From: Ceratodon purpureus
Lineage: Eukaryota > Streptophyta > Bryopsida > Pseudoditrichales > Ditrichaceae
Length of the DNA stretch: 64,000 nt
NCBI GenBank assembly: GCA_014871385.1
Contig: CM026430.1
Span: forward strand, 1,777,040-1,841,039
Reading direction: 5' to 3'
Below, in pieces: positions 36,737 to 49,798 of this stretch; the stretch's first letter is position 1; each line of letters opens with the position of its first letter. The notes beneath the pieces were generated by a model. That model made no database searches. It was given only the letters and a program-made list of their open reading frames with translations, and had not been told where the DNA came from. Made by a program: the position numbers and the translations under genes.

Positions 36737-37051
36737 TCCTCTCCTTCCTCCCACTTCTTCACACCTACTCTCACCCACTTCCGCCTCTATCTTTCTTTTC
36801 TATAGTTTCCTTAGATCCCTATAGTTTCTATCATCAAAATGGGAGAGTAGTATTGCCTCAGATATCCTTTATCCAGCGGATACTGGGCCTCTGACAACAC
36901 TCTATTCACGCCGACCTATCGGTATGACGTTTCTATCAATGCAAGGTTGTTTGGAGAGATTCACTTTCACATTTCTCAAATGAATTAATTATTAGGCGAA
37001 AAGTGTCCCAAGCTACTAAAGAGCCACAATATCAATGTTGAACCAAAATGA

Positions 37052-37620
37052 AATATGGTAAACCATCCTATTTCTGACAGAGATATGAAACCAACAGTAG
37101 TTAATTTTCTATTATTGCATGTGCATAAGCTGATTACCGGCATGTTGAGTGCATGATACAAATTTTAGACATGTACGCCGGAAATAGGTGCAATAATGAA
37201 CGATTTCAGAATCCTTTGAATATGTCTATAGATATCCAATTTGGCGCTCACTAATGGCTGCGTATCGAAAAATGGATTACTTTGGTACACATGGGATTAG
37301 TTTGGATTACTTTGGTACACTTTGGTACACATGATTTCTTCGCCACCGGTTCTTGGAATGGCGGATATGGGCACTTTTGCAACCCCTTTTCAGATGAACA
37401 GGGAGTGGCCACTGCATGCCTTGCTTGACAGTTTAACCTTTTTCTAATTTTTCACTGTAGTATTTTTGTTAATTACAGACTAATTTGGAAAAATATTACG
37501 ATACTTGCAATGCATTGAGAATACTTTTTGACATCTTTGAAAAATCTTTTCCACCTCAAATTTTGTTGCCAACATACTTCAGTTACAAATCGTGTTGGAA
37601 ATAGGATGGTTTACCATATT
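37052..37620. mobile_element. MITE-like element, 569 bp, perfect 23-bp terminal inverted repeats
   Basis: The 23 bases at 37052-37074 (beginning aatatggtaaaccatcc, ending tatttc) are the exact reverse complement of 37598-37620. The interior is non-coding and holds a small internal duplication of 'ggattactttggtacac' at about 37273-37333. A target-site duplication is not clear by eye. Exact long inverted ends this far apart point to a recently active DNA transposon derivative. Confidence 0.8.
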
Positions 37621-40600
37621 GGTCTTGGAAATCAATCCTTTCCACATAATGGAACACTGTAGTAGGTTTGCAAGTTGTCAAACAAATATTGATTTTTTTG
37701 AAAAAATTAGGTTCGCCTCTCTAATACCAAATTTCTCAATTTTTTTTAATAAAGTAATTCGTAAAAATGACCATAAATGGCCTAGAAATAACAAAATATT
37801 GCAAAAAATAATTTATTTAAATTTCGTTCCTCTACCTTTGGAATTTTCTATTTTTTAAGTTTTTTATTCTTAGAATTGTTTTGGACGAACCTGCTATGGT
37901 ACTCGCTCTGCTTCCTCTCATTATGTCTCTAAATCACTAATATTGGTGAGACCCCACGAAGATCTCACGTCCAATCAACTGTTAGATGCCTCTAGATATA
38001 AAACCGAGTAAGATAATGAAGGCAGGAAGTACATGATTAGCATGTACGAGTGATGTAGATTCTAGTCACGACGGACGTTGACGTGTTTTCTAACGAAGAC
38101 GACGACGACGACAGCGGAACCGAGGCGGGGGCCAGTTCCACCCCGGAATGACCCCAGAGAAGGCCCTAGTAACTAAGAGGGGTGCCTGTTCCGCGGCGGA
38201 ATACGTGGGTTGGCATAGGTTCCGTTCACACGGGGTGGCTGCGCTCGGGTGTATGGCTGCAGCTCGTGCATGTATTTGCGAATGCGCGTCGGATTGCGAG
38301 AGCAACGGCACACGATCCAGACATAGTTGATAGACCTCGCGATCGCCTTTCCAGAGAGACTCGAATGAGCTCTTGAGACTGCATGTGGAGAAAGTTAATG
38401 GGTTTTGAGTTGGGTGGGAAGAAGCGGAGTTCTTCGAGGGTAGAACATGGGGTGTTGTAGATCGAGAGGACGACGGAGGGGAGAGGCGTGGATCGATTGT
38501 TGTTGAGGTCGGCGAGTCTGTGGCGATGTCGTTTGGAAGAATTTCGTGATTGAGGGTTAGGATCAGGGTTAGGGTTTAAGGGTTTGAGGGTTTAAGGGTT
38601 TAAGGGTTTAAGGTAAGGATATGTCGCTGAGAATGGCGAATGCGGGGTGATAGAATGTTTTTACAGGTCTAGTTTGAGATGAGACCAAGATGTGTGCATT
38701 GTGCGGAGTTTGGCACACGTAGTGAATGTGCTGCTCTTCATTATTAGTCTGAATTCTCTTTGAATTCATCATGGATTTTGATGATGAAGAGCAGTACCTT
38801 TACAATGGGTGCCAACGGGAAGGATGAGCTCAGAAGTTTCAGGACAGAGATGGATTGGCTCGACTACATTTTCCTGCATGGAGTTTCGAACCCTTCTGCA
38901 GCTCCTTTCCCGTGACAATTGATCTGAAGGTGAGTTTCGCACCCTTCGTTGAATGCGGGGAAGTCACAGGTAGACTTGTTAGCCCAGATTCTGTAAAGTT
39001 CCATCACCTTGAGGCGTTAGAAGTCATCTCCACATCCCAAGAGATGTTGAAGATGAAAGTAACAGTTTTCTCAGAGCTTGATTTGTTATCTCAGATCAGT
39101 GAGTTGAACACATGGAACTGCTCTGGGGGATTAGAATTGATTGCTTCAACATGGGTTCTTTCTTACGTCATTGGCACGTAGGATTGAAGTCATGAAATGC
39201 TTGATTATTTTAAAAATTTAAAATTTTGTAACCACAATTGACGATTGTGGTCATAAGCCAGTGACATGCATGTCAGGCAGGACATTCTAGTATGAAGCCA
39301 AGGGAGTGAACAGTGAGCTTCTTCAACATGGACCCAGGTGACTGTGTTCCTGCAATCAATATCAGCCATTGACATAAGATGGTGATTATCCTTGAATTCT
39401 GGTGTCTTTATGAGGGTAGTGAATGTTTTATGATCTGAGTTATCGTGGTTTTGAATTGGACTAGGGGTTTGAATTGCCAAATGTTGCTCTCATAAACATG
39501 TCACGTACCGGATTCAGTTTCTTGTGATATATCTCCAGAAGAATTGTGGCCCTATAAGAATTGTGATATATCTCTAGAACTGGCACTGTTCATCTCCTAA
39601 CTGTGGGAATGTTGACTTTGATAGGATTAACATCAGACCGTGAGCACGCGGATATTCTGCTTGTCGATCGTGTAAATCATTTGCAGGTGGGCTACATGTG
39701 AATTGTAAAGTCATATCAAGACTTGTTCCATCTTGTCACGAAACTGGTACACTACACTGTTTGTGAGATCCGATATTGTAAACAGTGATTTCAAAAAAAT
39801 GAAGCATGGAACTGCTGAGTCTTTTGCAACTAGTTCCGGCATTTGCTTGCAGCGTTGTCAGCATTATCTTGGGAGCGCTAAAGGTTACAAAGCTTATGAT
39901 CTCCCCCCGAATTGGGGCGTTCTAAAATCTGGATTTTTCAATTGACCTGGAAATCAAGTGTTCAGTTCACGTGCATTAGGCTGTGAGTAGTCAACACCAC
40001 GCTGGAGGATTTGATATTGGCTTGGCCACTGGGCGGGCCAGGTGCACAGCGCCCAAGGCGGCACGTAAACTTCTCGCCTAGAGAATCTTCCAAATGGGTA
40101 GGTTGGAGGATGGACTCGAGATGTGATTGATCGGTGAGTGGAATAATTTGCATGAACATCACTGTTCGACCTTAAAGGCACAATCTGGAGGCAATCTGGA
40201 AGCCATGCATATAGTCATCCTTAGGTTTATTAGTTCGGCTTGCCTATCAACACATACGATTTTGCTCTGGCGATGCTTCAGTATGCGACGATGCTTCAGC
40301 TGTTGGTATGTCTCCTTGACATCCATGGGCAGTAAATTTGAGTACCTTTTGAACGTTAAATATTTTAGCGTCAAGGTTCAATTCCTCTGCAGTTGATTTG
40401 GTTCTGAACTAGTCGAGATGCAGGCCAGAGGATCAAGAGCTGTGCTAGATGGATGTGTGTAAGTGGTGTTGAGCGAAGCTTGGAGCTAGGCACGAGACAT
40501 ATTGTTGCTGCATGTTGAAACTGGTCTATCATTTTCACATTTGAAAATTTGGATCGGCTTGTTGCAGAGGGAGATAATACATGATCTTTCAAATGATCGA

Positions 40601-40873
40601 GGACCAAGGCGCTCTTTGCTGCCTTCTTCGCCAACTCACTTAGAATTAGCAGAATGTTTAGAGTTTACACCCCTGACATAGTCCCAAGTTCGTATCGATT
40701 CCCTCTCAAGTCCTTCTCAAGTCCTACTCAAGCTTGTTGCTATCCATGAAGTGCTGTAGACCTCAGAGTTCTGTCAATTAAGTGGACAACTAGTGCGTAG
40801 ATATACAGCGTGCCTACAGGAAATCTTCAACCGCAACTCTTTTTCTGTGGTGGGCAGGAATAACTCTCCCACT
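37621..40873. other. Region upstream of the LRR receptor kinase
   Basis: 37621-38050 is AT-rich. 38080-38640 is GC-rich with several overlapping open frames on both strands, none recognisable. 38855-39181 (+) is a 108-residue frame of unknown nature. Part of this region should be the promoter and 5' UTR of the receptor kinase. I cannot support any gene here. Confidence 0.4.
38552..38614. repeat. Interstitial telomere-like repeats (ttaggg / aagggttt)
   Basis: Degenerate array of 'agggttt', 'agggtttaag' and 'ggttagg' units, related to the plant TTTAGGG repeat. It may be a cluster of telo-box promoter motifs or a telomeric remnant. Confidence 0.7.
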
Positions 40874-43800
40874 ATGACGTTCTCTTCACGGTCACAGTTC
40901 GGCCAAGGCGTAAAGAGGCCTGTTGGAGGTTGTTGTGACTCGTGTTCTTCTAAGCAGCAAAGCGTTGCGAAGTCTTGTAAACATCGGATTCCAGGGCTAT
41001 CAGCTTCCACCCTCTACCTTACGGTAACTCTGTTACTTTGGAGTGTGTCTCCCGTTCGCGCTCAAACATCAGTTGATCAAGGTGAGAGATTCGAATCAAT
41101 TTGAATTAGTATCCTACCCATTTGCTTGTTCGGTGGTTCTTTCCACAGCCGTTCAAAATCATCTGGAGGCTACTTTCGTGTGATATATGAGTTCAGCCAA
41201 TTTTGGGCTTCGTTCCTTACCTCTAGTGCAGCTCCAGTAGTTATGCATTTTCGTTCTCAAAAGATGTATAATATTTAACGTCACATGCAGGAACAGCTCT
41301 GATGAGCTTAGCGAAAGCTTGGGGGTTCAAATCCTGGGATGGCTCCACAGATCCATGTACTGGCCACTGGCCGGGCATCACTTGCGACGCAAACTACAGA
41401 GTGTTGAAAATGTAAGCATCCTTTGGCTGTACTTGTGTACATCAAGAGTTCTTTTCGGGCTGAATAGTAGTGATTACGTTCATACCCCTGGGTGGCAACT
41501 ATCTGCAGCCTCTGCAAGAGTGAGCATCCTTAGAAATCAGTTTGGAGCTACTAAATAATTTCTTAAAATTGTTATTTTACTCCTTTAGCCAATTCTTACT
41601 TAATAGAGTTAATTTTTCTCTTAGAAGCAGAAAAATGACCTAGGGCTCTGGACTCTCACCCCTGCTCTTGAAGAAATTCCTCTAACAGATTCTTAAAAAC
41701 AACATTTTTAGAACTAAAACTTTTCTGATTTTATCACCAATTGATGGTATCATTGGATTTGTCTCAATGCCTTCTTTCGACTCACATGGAGACTCTTTGA
41801 ATATGAACGCACCATCAAATTTTAGAAGAGCTCAGAAGGGATTTGAAAACAATTCTTCTGAGAAGAGAGTCGCCACTCCGGGGTTCATACTATCTTGGGC
41901 TGCATGACTCGGATAATGTTAGGCATTTATTAGGTAGCAGAATTCGAGGTAATACCAGCGCTCGTCTTCTCCTCACGTAAACTCGCCTGTGGTGATTGCA
42001 GAGACTTGACGGGGCAAGGGTTGAAAGGATCAATCTCTCCGGCGATCGGCCAACTTGTGTACTTGGAATCGCTAGTCCTCCAGAACAACAACATTACTGA
42101 TCCCATACCTGCGGAGATTGGTAATCTTGTTCATTTGCGAGAGTTAAATCTGATAAACAACAGCCTGTCTTCAATTCCACCAGAAGCGATAACGAAATGC
42201 AACCTTACGCACTTGTCCGTAACATGCTCACAGACCTTCTCTCTTGAATTTTGTTTTTCTTATTTAATATTAACCATGCCATTTCTTTCATGAATTGAAC
42301 CCTGCCTCCAGGTTATATTCCATGCTTGTCTAGGGGAGCAGTTTCGTATGACATGGTCTTGAATGGAATTTTGTTTCTATAATTTTTTGGCAGGTTGTTA
42401 TCTATGAACCATATCAGGGGCCAACTTCCTGCTTGGATTGGCAGTATGGTGACTCTCACATACCTGTAAGCCATGCGTTGCATTTCCATCACTTCACTGT
42501 GCAGTATTAACTCATTAGGAAGATGTTGTGTAAAACGTGTTAGGAGGTTGGAATGTGCTCAGTTTTATTGTGAACTGTTTTTCCATCATTGGGCACTAAC
42601 CTTGAGTATCTCTGTGTGAGTGGTCTTCGCTTCAGGGACTTCAGTACAAACGAGTTGTGGGGTGGATTTCCCCCAGAGTATGGAAATTTGCGGAACTTGG
42701 AGACTTTGTAAGTGCAATGTTTCTACCCTCGTTTATTGCTGCTACAGATTGGTCGCTGAGTTCTACTAAGTAAGCCTGGTGACATGAGTTTCTTTTGAGC
42801 TTGCGAAGTTGTATGGAAAGCGGTCTAATACCATAACGGAGTATAACCCAAAAGTGTGGCTTCTAAACTGTGTAGTTTTGTGCATTCTAAGACCGAGAAG
42901 GTTCTCAAGTTCTGTTATAGAGATTATTCAGTGGCACTACATCATAAATAGCTCATTGAAGGAATATGTTTCTGAGGGCAATTTCTACGCTTTATCGGAG
43001 TGTTTAATGTTAAGGATTTTGGAATGATAATTTGTTACATATTCGAACGGTTTTTGTGCAGATGGTTGTGGGAGAATGAGCTTTCTGGATTCTTGCCAAA
43101 TGAATGGCATGGGTTAGTTAAAGTTAATGACTTGTAAGCACCGAACCATCTGTTACCCTCCTAAATTCCTGAGACTACTTGGTTTGCTAAATGTGGAGAT
43201 GGAAACATTGTACTATATTAGGGAAAGCTAAAATCTCTACTCAACCTGCAGATTTTGTTTGTATTCTTTGAAGCTTGACCATACTTTGTGTCCGCAGTGG
43301 AATGGGCCACCTTTACACTACTGGACCTATTCCGGAATGGCTTTTTACACTCCCAGAGCTGAGAATTGCGTGAGTATCTCTTTCATTGACCTCACATTTC
43401 GCTCACTTTGAAATGAGTTTAGCGTGGGCTTGATCTGGTCGTCGTGTTTTCAAAATTTTAGATCCGTGACGAAATAACTTTAGAAGTATCAAGCATGCTC
43501 ATTTGATTACCGGTAGTATGCTCAGAGAAAATGATAGCCCGAGAAATATTGAGGTTCAGCATTTGGATTGTATGAATTGGTGCCTTCAATTTTGTAATTT
43601 TGTGATTCTAACAGGAACTTCATGCGAAGCCAGTTTATTGGTCCATTGCCCAACCTTACCAAGCTCATGCACAATGGAATCTCGAATTTCACAATATGGT
43701 AATCATCTCACGTACCTATGTATATGTATCTACATGTTACGTCAGAAAGAAATGTTGTAACTTGTGTTATATAGTACCATTTATCTGTCGGCATTGGACC

Positions 43801-46800
43801 GCAAAGAGTTGCCTGAATTACCGTTAGCACGCCGTTTTGAACGAGTTTGTCTGACCTTACTTTCGTACTGCATATAAGATTTATTCTTTTTGTGACTTGT
43901 ACTGTGCTTACATCGAATGTTCAGGGATTTTAGTTGTAACTTCTTAACTGGAGATTATCCGACACAATATTACACCGTTCTACCTGTACCCAACATATCA
44001 TTGTAAGTTATAGCAACTTCAATCTTGAATTTCAGGACTGCTTGGGTTCTTGTCCAGGAAGACTGCTCTGGAAGTTATCTGCATCAAGCAGGAGGATATT
44101 TGATTCTATGGCTGGCTGAAGTTCTGTGATGTATCTGAATCCGAATAATATCTGATCACGTAAGGTCGACCTTGAACTTTCCTTTTGGTTGTTGCAGAGC
44201 TTACTACAGTAATTGTTACCACAATGAGACAGATGGGAGTCCCACCATCACTTCACAAAAGAATGCCACTCAGAACACTCCAACGAACTGTAGCCGGACC
44301 TACAATTGCGATCAGTTTTATGAGGCTAAGTCAATAAATTTGGGTGAGATCATCAAATTTTAACTTTTTTACAGTTTGACATTCTACCTAATCCGCAAAT
44401 AAGCTTTTAATGAACAGACCTCGCACCGTATATCATGTTAATTTACGTGAAAATTTCAAGGTGCTTCGATTTGGATCTGACATGCCTTGAACAATAATCT
44501 GCAGGCCAGTGTGCACCCTGTCCGCCTTCTCAGTTTATCATAGACGAAGCAAGATGCATATGCGGAATAGGAGGTACATGAATAAATTTCTGAAAAATGC
44601 CGAATGTTATTTTCGTCAATGTTTCAAACAATGATTATGAAATCATATTGAATTTCTGTTATGAGATTCGTCTAGGTTGAATCTCCATTTACACATGATT
44701 GTGATATGGCATAATGACAGATGCAACACCGCCGAATTCAACTCCCATTGGAGCCGTGGTAGGTGGGGTAGTTGGAGGGATGGCTGTAACAATCTTTGGT
44801 GCGTACTTGATCTTCTTAATCTTTAGGAAGAAACCACCAGTCAAATATCCGCAATTTGGAAGGAAGTATGAAGGTATATATGTAACCTTTTTTATGATCA
44901 CAGTTCAAAATTCTGAGTTTCTAATTTCTTAAAACGTTTATCGTCTAACTCTGTACTGACATTAGAATTGGGTTCACTTTTCAAGTTCATTAGTACATAA
45001 TTAACGTTGGAGAAATGTGTCGTCAGGTATCAACGATCCTTGGATTGTTCCAGAAGAGTTACATAGATTCACATTGCAAGAGCTGGAGAGAGCCACTGAT
45101 AATTTCAGTGATGAGTTTTACATCGGAGAGGGTGGATTTGGTAAAGTTTATCGCGGTATTTTGGATAACGGAAAAGCTGTTGCTATCAAATGTGCTTCAA
45201 ACGAAAGTGCACAAGGCCAACTAGAGTTTCGCAACGAACTTACTCTACTCAGCCGTCTCCATCATCGGCATCTTTGTGGCCTTGAAGGATTTTGCGATGA
45301 AGATGGATTGCAAATCCTAGTTTACGAGTTCATGCAGAATGGTGACCTTTACGAAAAACTCTTCGGTAAAGCTTCCAATGACTCCAGTGAGCTTGTGACA
45401 ACATTGTGGAAGTTGTTTCTAATTTAATCTAGTAAATGCTACACTAACTGTGGCAATTCACCATTTCCAGAAACCAAAGACGTTGATCATCCTATAAATT
45501 GGTTTGTGGTGAATCTTCAGGGGAAAATGAGAAGCCAACACTAAACGCAGCCCAGCGGCGTGAAATTGCAGTTGGTATAGCACGGGGCTTGGAATACCTT
45601 CACTCCTTTGCGGTGAGAACTTCGAAGATCTAAATTTCTTCAGGCTGTTTGTTCCATTTGGATTTGAGATGAAGGTGGCTTTTTTTCACAATATTATTGG
45701 TAATATTACCAGCATCTATTCAGCACCTCCTCTAAATTTATAGACCATCCAATCCATGACTGATTTGTCTTCGATTTTGGCTTGCAGAACCCTCCAGTTA
45801 TTCATAGAGATATCAAGCTGTCAAACGTATTACTCGATCAATACAATGTGGCAAAGCTTGCAGACTTTGGCATTTCCAAAATATCTCCGGAACTCAACAC
45901 TCACGTTTCAACCAGACCACTAGGAACCATGGGGTAAAGCATTGAACTGATCAATGTTAACAGAAGTCTTGTCAGCTTAATTGTCGACAGTTTAGTACAT
46001 ATCTGACTGCAATATCTATCTAAAATGGCTCTGTTTCGCTCTGATGCAGGTACATCGATCCTGATTACTTTCGAACGAATCAACTCACTGTTGCAAGCGA
46101 CGTGTACGCATTTGGAATTGTACTACTCGAGCTAACCACCGGGCAACGTGTTTTCGAAATCTCAAGAGCAGACGCTGTCAACCTCCACGACTGGGTGAGA
46201 CCCAGGTTCAGGAAAGGAGGCGTTCAAGCGATCATTGATAAGAAGTTGGGCGAAGACTACGACGAGCGCCTATTCACTGCTTTGACAGAAGTTGGGCTCA
46301 TGTGTTCCAGAAGTGACAGAATGGATCGACCCACCATGAAGGTATTCTAAAAAGAAAAATAAAATGGAGTATCCGAAGGGCTCAATATTTCGAGTTATAA
46401 CTCTGTTTTTGTTCCTTTTCATCATGTTGTGGAGATTTCAGCTGTGAATACACCACCTCATATGTTTCTGTAAAACGATCATCTGTGGAGGGGCCACAAA
46501 TCTACCCAAGTTGTAAAAATCCAAAAAAACACGTTTTATTTCTTCTCTGTTCTATGCTGCTGATTTCAGAGACCCTGAAGAAAACATCTTCTGATCATAC
46601 TGAACACCAATGATTCAGTTTTCAAACTTCATTAAAATGCCACCTTGACATCCACTCTTCTAATGTTCCTTGTACCTTGTTGCAGGAAGTTTTGAACATT
46701 TTGGAGCCGTTCGCAGTGAGCAAATCGTTCAAGAAATTGCCTGATCAACCAAGATGGTCGGCAGAATACTTCAAGGACAAGTCCCTGTTCGAAGAATCCA

Positions 46801-46955
46801 AGTCTGTTCCTGTCACCAGTGGTAACGTAACCAAGCCATCAGAGCAATCTGCGAACTCAGATTCAAGTGCTGGAGATCCAAGCACCTACTCCTTCGACAA
46901 CGGTCGTCCCAGCACTATGCCATACGACAGCTTCACTGCTCTGCATCCTCGGTGA
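40874..46955 (+). CDS. Leucine-rich-repeat receptor-like kinase (RD type)
   Basis: Plasma-membrane receptor kinase. Seventeen exons: 40874-41081, 41291-41411, 42002-42214, 42394-42465, 42636-42707, 43062-43133, 43298-43369, 43615-43698, 43925-44002, 44198-44343, 44505-44573, 44721-44873, 45027-45365, 45521-45612, 45788-45933, 46050-46341 and 46686-46955; 2499 nt, 832 aa. Order: a hydrophobic signal segment at about residues 44-62 ([18 protein letters not shown]) after an unusually long N-terminal stretch, so the true start is uncertain. Then the LRR cap [13 protein letters not shown], about eight LRRs (four encoded by exact 72-nt, phase-2 exons), a Cys-rich juxtamembrane part ([19 protein letters not shown]), a membrane span at about 413-438, and the kinase at about 485-750. 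The kinase has GEGGFGKV, Lys508 in [15 protein letters not shown] (Asp605), DFG (Asp623) and a Ser-rich tail. All catalytic motifs are intact. The ligand is unknown. It recalls LRR-VIII-type receptors, but I cannot fix the subfamily. Confidence 0.94.
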
Positions 46956-47006
46956 TCGAAATCCTTCACCTCAATGCCCGGTTCTTCTACCTTCTACAGA
47001 GTATTC

Positions 47007-47129
47007 TAAAACCCTAAACCCTAAACCCTAAAAACCCTAAACCCTAAACCTCAGGAAACTTGACCCTTTTGTGTTGTATATACGGATTTTCTAGAAAGGA
47101 TTTTCTAGAAAGGATTTTCTAGAAAGGAT
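47007..47129. repeat. Telomere-like repeats plus a 14-bp tandem repeat in the receptor kinase 3' flank
   Basis: 47007-47050 holds six AAACCCT units. 47084-47129 holds three copies of 'ggattttctagaaa' plus a partial fourth. Both are about 50-175 bases after the stop codon, so probably within the 3' UTR. Confidence 0.8.
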
Positions 47130-47130
47130 T

Positions 47131-49798
47131 CGGAATGTTGAGGAGCGAATTGGTTTTTATTTTCTGATTAGCTCATCTGTACTTGTAGTGGTGGATGGTG
47201 TTATGTTGGTTTTCCAGCTTTATCATGCTCCAGGTGGTCCATTTTTCACAAAGCAGCTTGAAAATTGGACTCCTGGTTTCAGCTGCTACCTTCTCCATCT
47301 TTCAAAAGCACTCTGCAATGTAGCAGGTGCAAAAAACTTGTTTTGTGTAATAGTTAGGTTCAAGCCAGTTTTTCTTGGAACATTGTGGCTTGCAAATTCA
47401 ATAAAGCCTCCATTTTACTGTGAGTTGAGGATGGAGATTGTGTATTTGAGCCTAATCTAATTGAGACCCAGTTTTTGAATCGAAGGTGCAATATTTGTTT
47501 AATATATGTTTTGTTTTGTAAAGATATTGACTAGGGATAAGAGAGAAGTTAAAGTTGGAGGTGTTTCCTTGTAAGAATGTGCATTGAGAAGGTGTCAAAT
47601 GGGCAATTCATAATATGGTGACAGCCCATCTTCCTCGCCCAATCCATGCCCAGCGTCCAAAGTCTTGATATAAAAATATTTATTAAAATTTACGAATGTG
47701 AAGGATCAGAACCAAAGTCCAAAGTTAAAGTGTTTAATTTTAGAAAAATGATAGAAGAATCAAGTAGTCTAAAAAAATAAGAAAAATAGAGGGAAATGTA
47801 CAAATTAATGAACAACTTGTGGAAGAAATTTCAACAACAAATTTAAAGCTGGAAGGCCAACGACTTTTAAAAACAACCTACTTTGTATAATGTTAAAACA
47901 AATCATATAACTTTATATCAACTTCAACTCCGCTTCTAATAAACGAGTAGCATGACTGAAAATCACTCAATTTGGACACACAATGTGTGAAAAGATGAAC
48001 CATGAAGCCCAAGAGAGAGGAAAAGAGAAGAAAAGAAGAAAACAGAAAGAAAACCAGAAGCAGAAAGAAAATCAACACAAAAGAGAAAGATGAATCAAAA
48101 GAAGAAAGAAAAAGTAGTCAAAAGAAAAGGACATGGGAACGAGAAGGAAAAAGAGAACGAGAGGGAACGAGAGAGAACGTCCTAGAACCAGCCCGCAGGT
48201 TCGGCAATCCCAACCCTAAAAGGACGAAACCCTAAAAAGAAAAACCCTAAAAGGAAAAACCCTAATCTAGATGCCCTAATGCCGTGTATATGAAGCTCTG
48301 CTTACGCTCACGTCTACACACTCATGGAAGTGAGCCGTTCTTCCACTTCCTTGAAGAGCTTGCATTCTCACAGATAGTTTTGTTTTTGTTCCTGTCGGTT
48401 TGTACTTTCTGGTTTCATTTGGTGTAAGTGCTTTGGTTGTGAGATGACGAGAAAGTATTGAATCAACTGACCTCCTGATGGATTCACCATACTAAATGTC
48501 TTCAAAGTTTTCCGATCACACTGGAGCACTCTGGAGAATTTTCTGTTGGGTATGGGGTTTTGTTTCTGGAAGGGTTTAGGGTTCGTTTTGATGGATCTTC
48601 TAGGCAATGCTTTCAACGGTCGAGCACTGACCAAAGACTCACGGACAGTGTTCAACATTCTTTTGTCAGCTAGAGCAATCCGTTCTGTTGCCCATCTCTT
48701 TCTGGTCTTGATTTCTGAGAGGCTGTGGATGGGTAGCCGTACAGATGTTTTAAGTGAGCGGAGTTTTTTGTTTAGGGTTACTCCGACCTTTTATTTCTAT
48801 GCGGTTGCACGTTATGGTCCGTGGCATGTCCATGTGTAGCATGTGTTGCAGCCGTTTTATGGGTTTGGGGAGATTAATACTTGATCTATCGTTCCAGTGC
48901 CCGTGGCCGACAAAGCCTATGGGTGACTGGTTGTTGCTCAAGGACATTTCTAATTCGTCCTTATCGTGGGCCAGGTTTATAACTAGTGCTGACTGATTTC
49001 TGGTATGGAGTTCTGGGTTGAAGCAGTTAATATTTTTGCTCTGCGATCCTCAGGTTCTCATTTCAGGAGTGAGAAGTGAAATCAAACGAATGAAATTTTT
49101 CATCAATTCTGTAAGGAAATAATCCTCATCAATAACGGAATCAACATGCACCCAAATAAATTTGCATTTACATGAACAAGATCTATATCGTTTTCAAAAA
49201 ATATTTGCGTACCGTGCAAGAATGTCTCTAGGAACTTTGTTTCCACATCGATCAAAAAAAGGGGTTTATCATCAAAACAACTTTGCAAATACCTTTCCCA
49301 CCCTAGAGGTAATGAGAGCGAAGGCTAGACCATGTTGACAAAAACACCAAGCTCCAACAGATGATTGAACACCATCTCTCTTTGCAAATTCAGCTCACTG
49401 TCCTCAAAGTGGATATATTACAGCTTGAACTATCAATATACTACGCCTCAACCTCACACCTACATTTCCCTACAATTTTAGTCTTTTGCAACGTCTATTG
49501 CATTGTTGGAAACAGATCTAAAGCTGTAGCTACTAGAAGACTTTAATCAATGCGATTCAAGTCATTGTTTTTAAACTTCAACTCAATCAAAGCTTTGCGT
49601 CCAGAGCACACTACGGAAGGCCAAGAAAGTGAAACAGTGAACATTGAAAGATGAGGAATGTTTAGTACTATGGAAGCCCAAATGTGCAAAGCAAGTGCTA
49701 CTTTTGAATTATCGGCAGATAAGGTATTTTTACATGATTTGCTAAGACAACTAATCAGATTTCTTTTCAGTGTCTCAATTGAGATGGCCTCTACTGAA
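47131..49798. other. Region between the receptor kinase and NDH-O; telobox cluster and purine tract
   Basis: 47131-48000: probable receptor-kinase 3' end, then AT-rich. 48003-48180: an almost pure A/G tract (agaggaaaagagaagaaaag). 48211-48266: four 'aaccctaaaa' telo-boxes. 48280-49000: mixed sequence with a non-recognised plus-strand frame (48546-48839). 49030-49560: repeat-like, no supported gene. The purine tract plus telo-boxes could be a promoter for a plus-strand transcript starting near 48280, but I cannot name one. Confidence 0.4.

Noticed and set aside
36582..36894. Frames encoding poly-Tyr/Ile
   Set aside because: Product of the (TA)n microsatellite.
38090..38400. GC-rich overlapping frames suggesting a gene
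   Set aside because: Frames on both strands, low complexity, no recognisable motif; more likely a GC-rich promoter or island.
48430..48540. Possible C/D snoRNA (gagatgacgag ... actgacc)
   Set aside because: The C box deviates from RUGAUGA and no terminal stem is evident; kept only as a question under the telobox finding.
49103..49288. Minus-strand frame with LFLIDVETKFLETFLHG, faintly like a copia reverse transcriptase motif
   Set aside because: Only a few residues agree and no other retroelement motif (YVDD, integrase, LTRs) is nearby.
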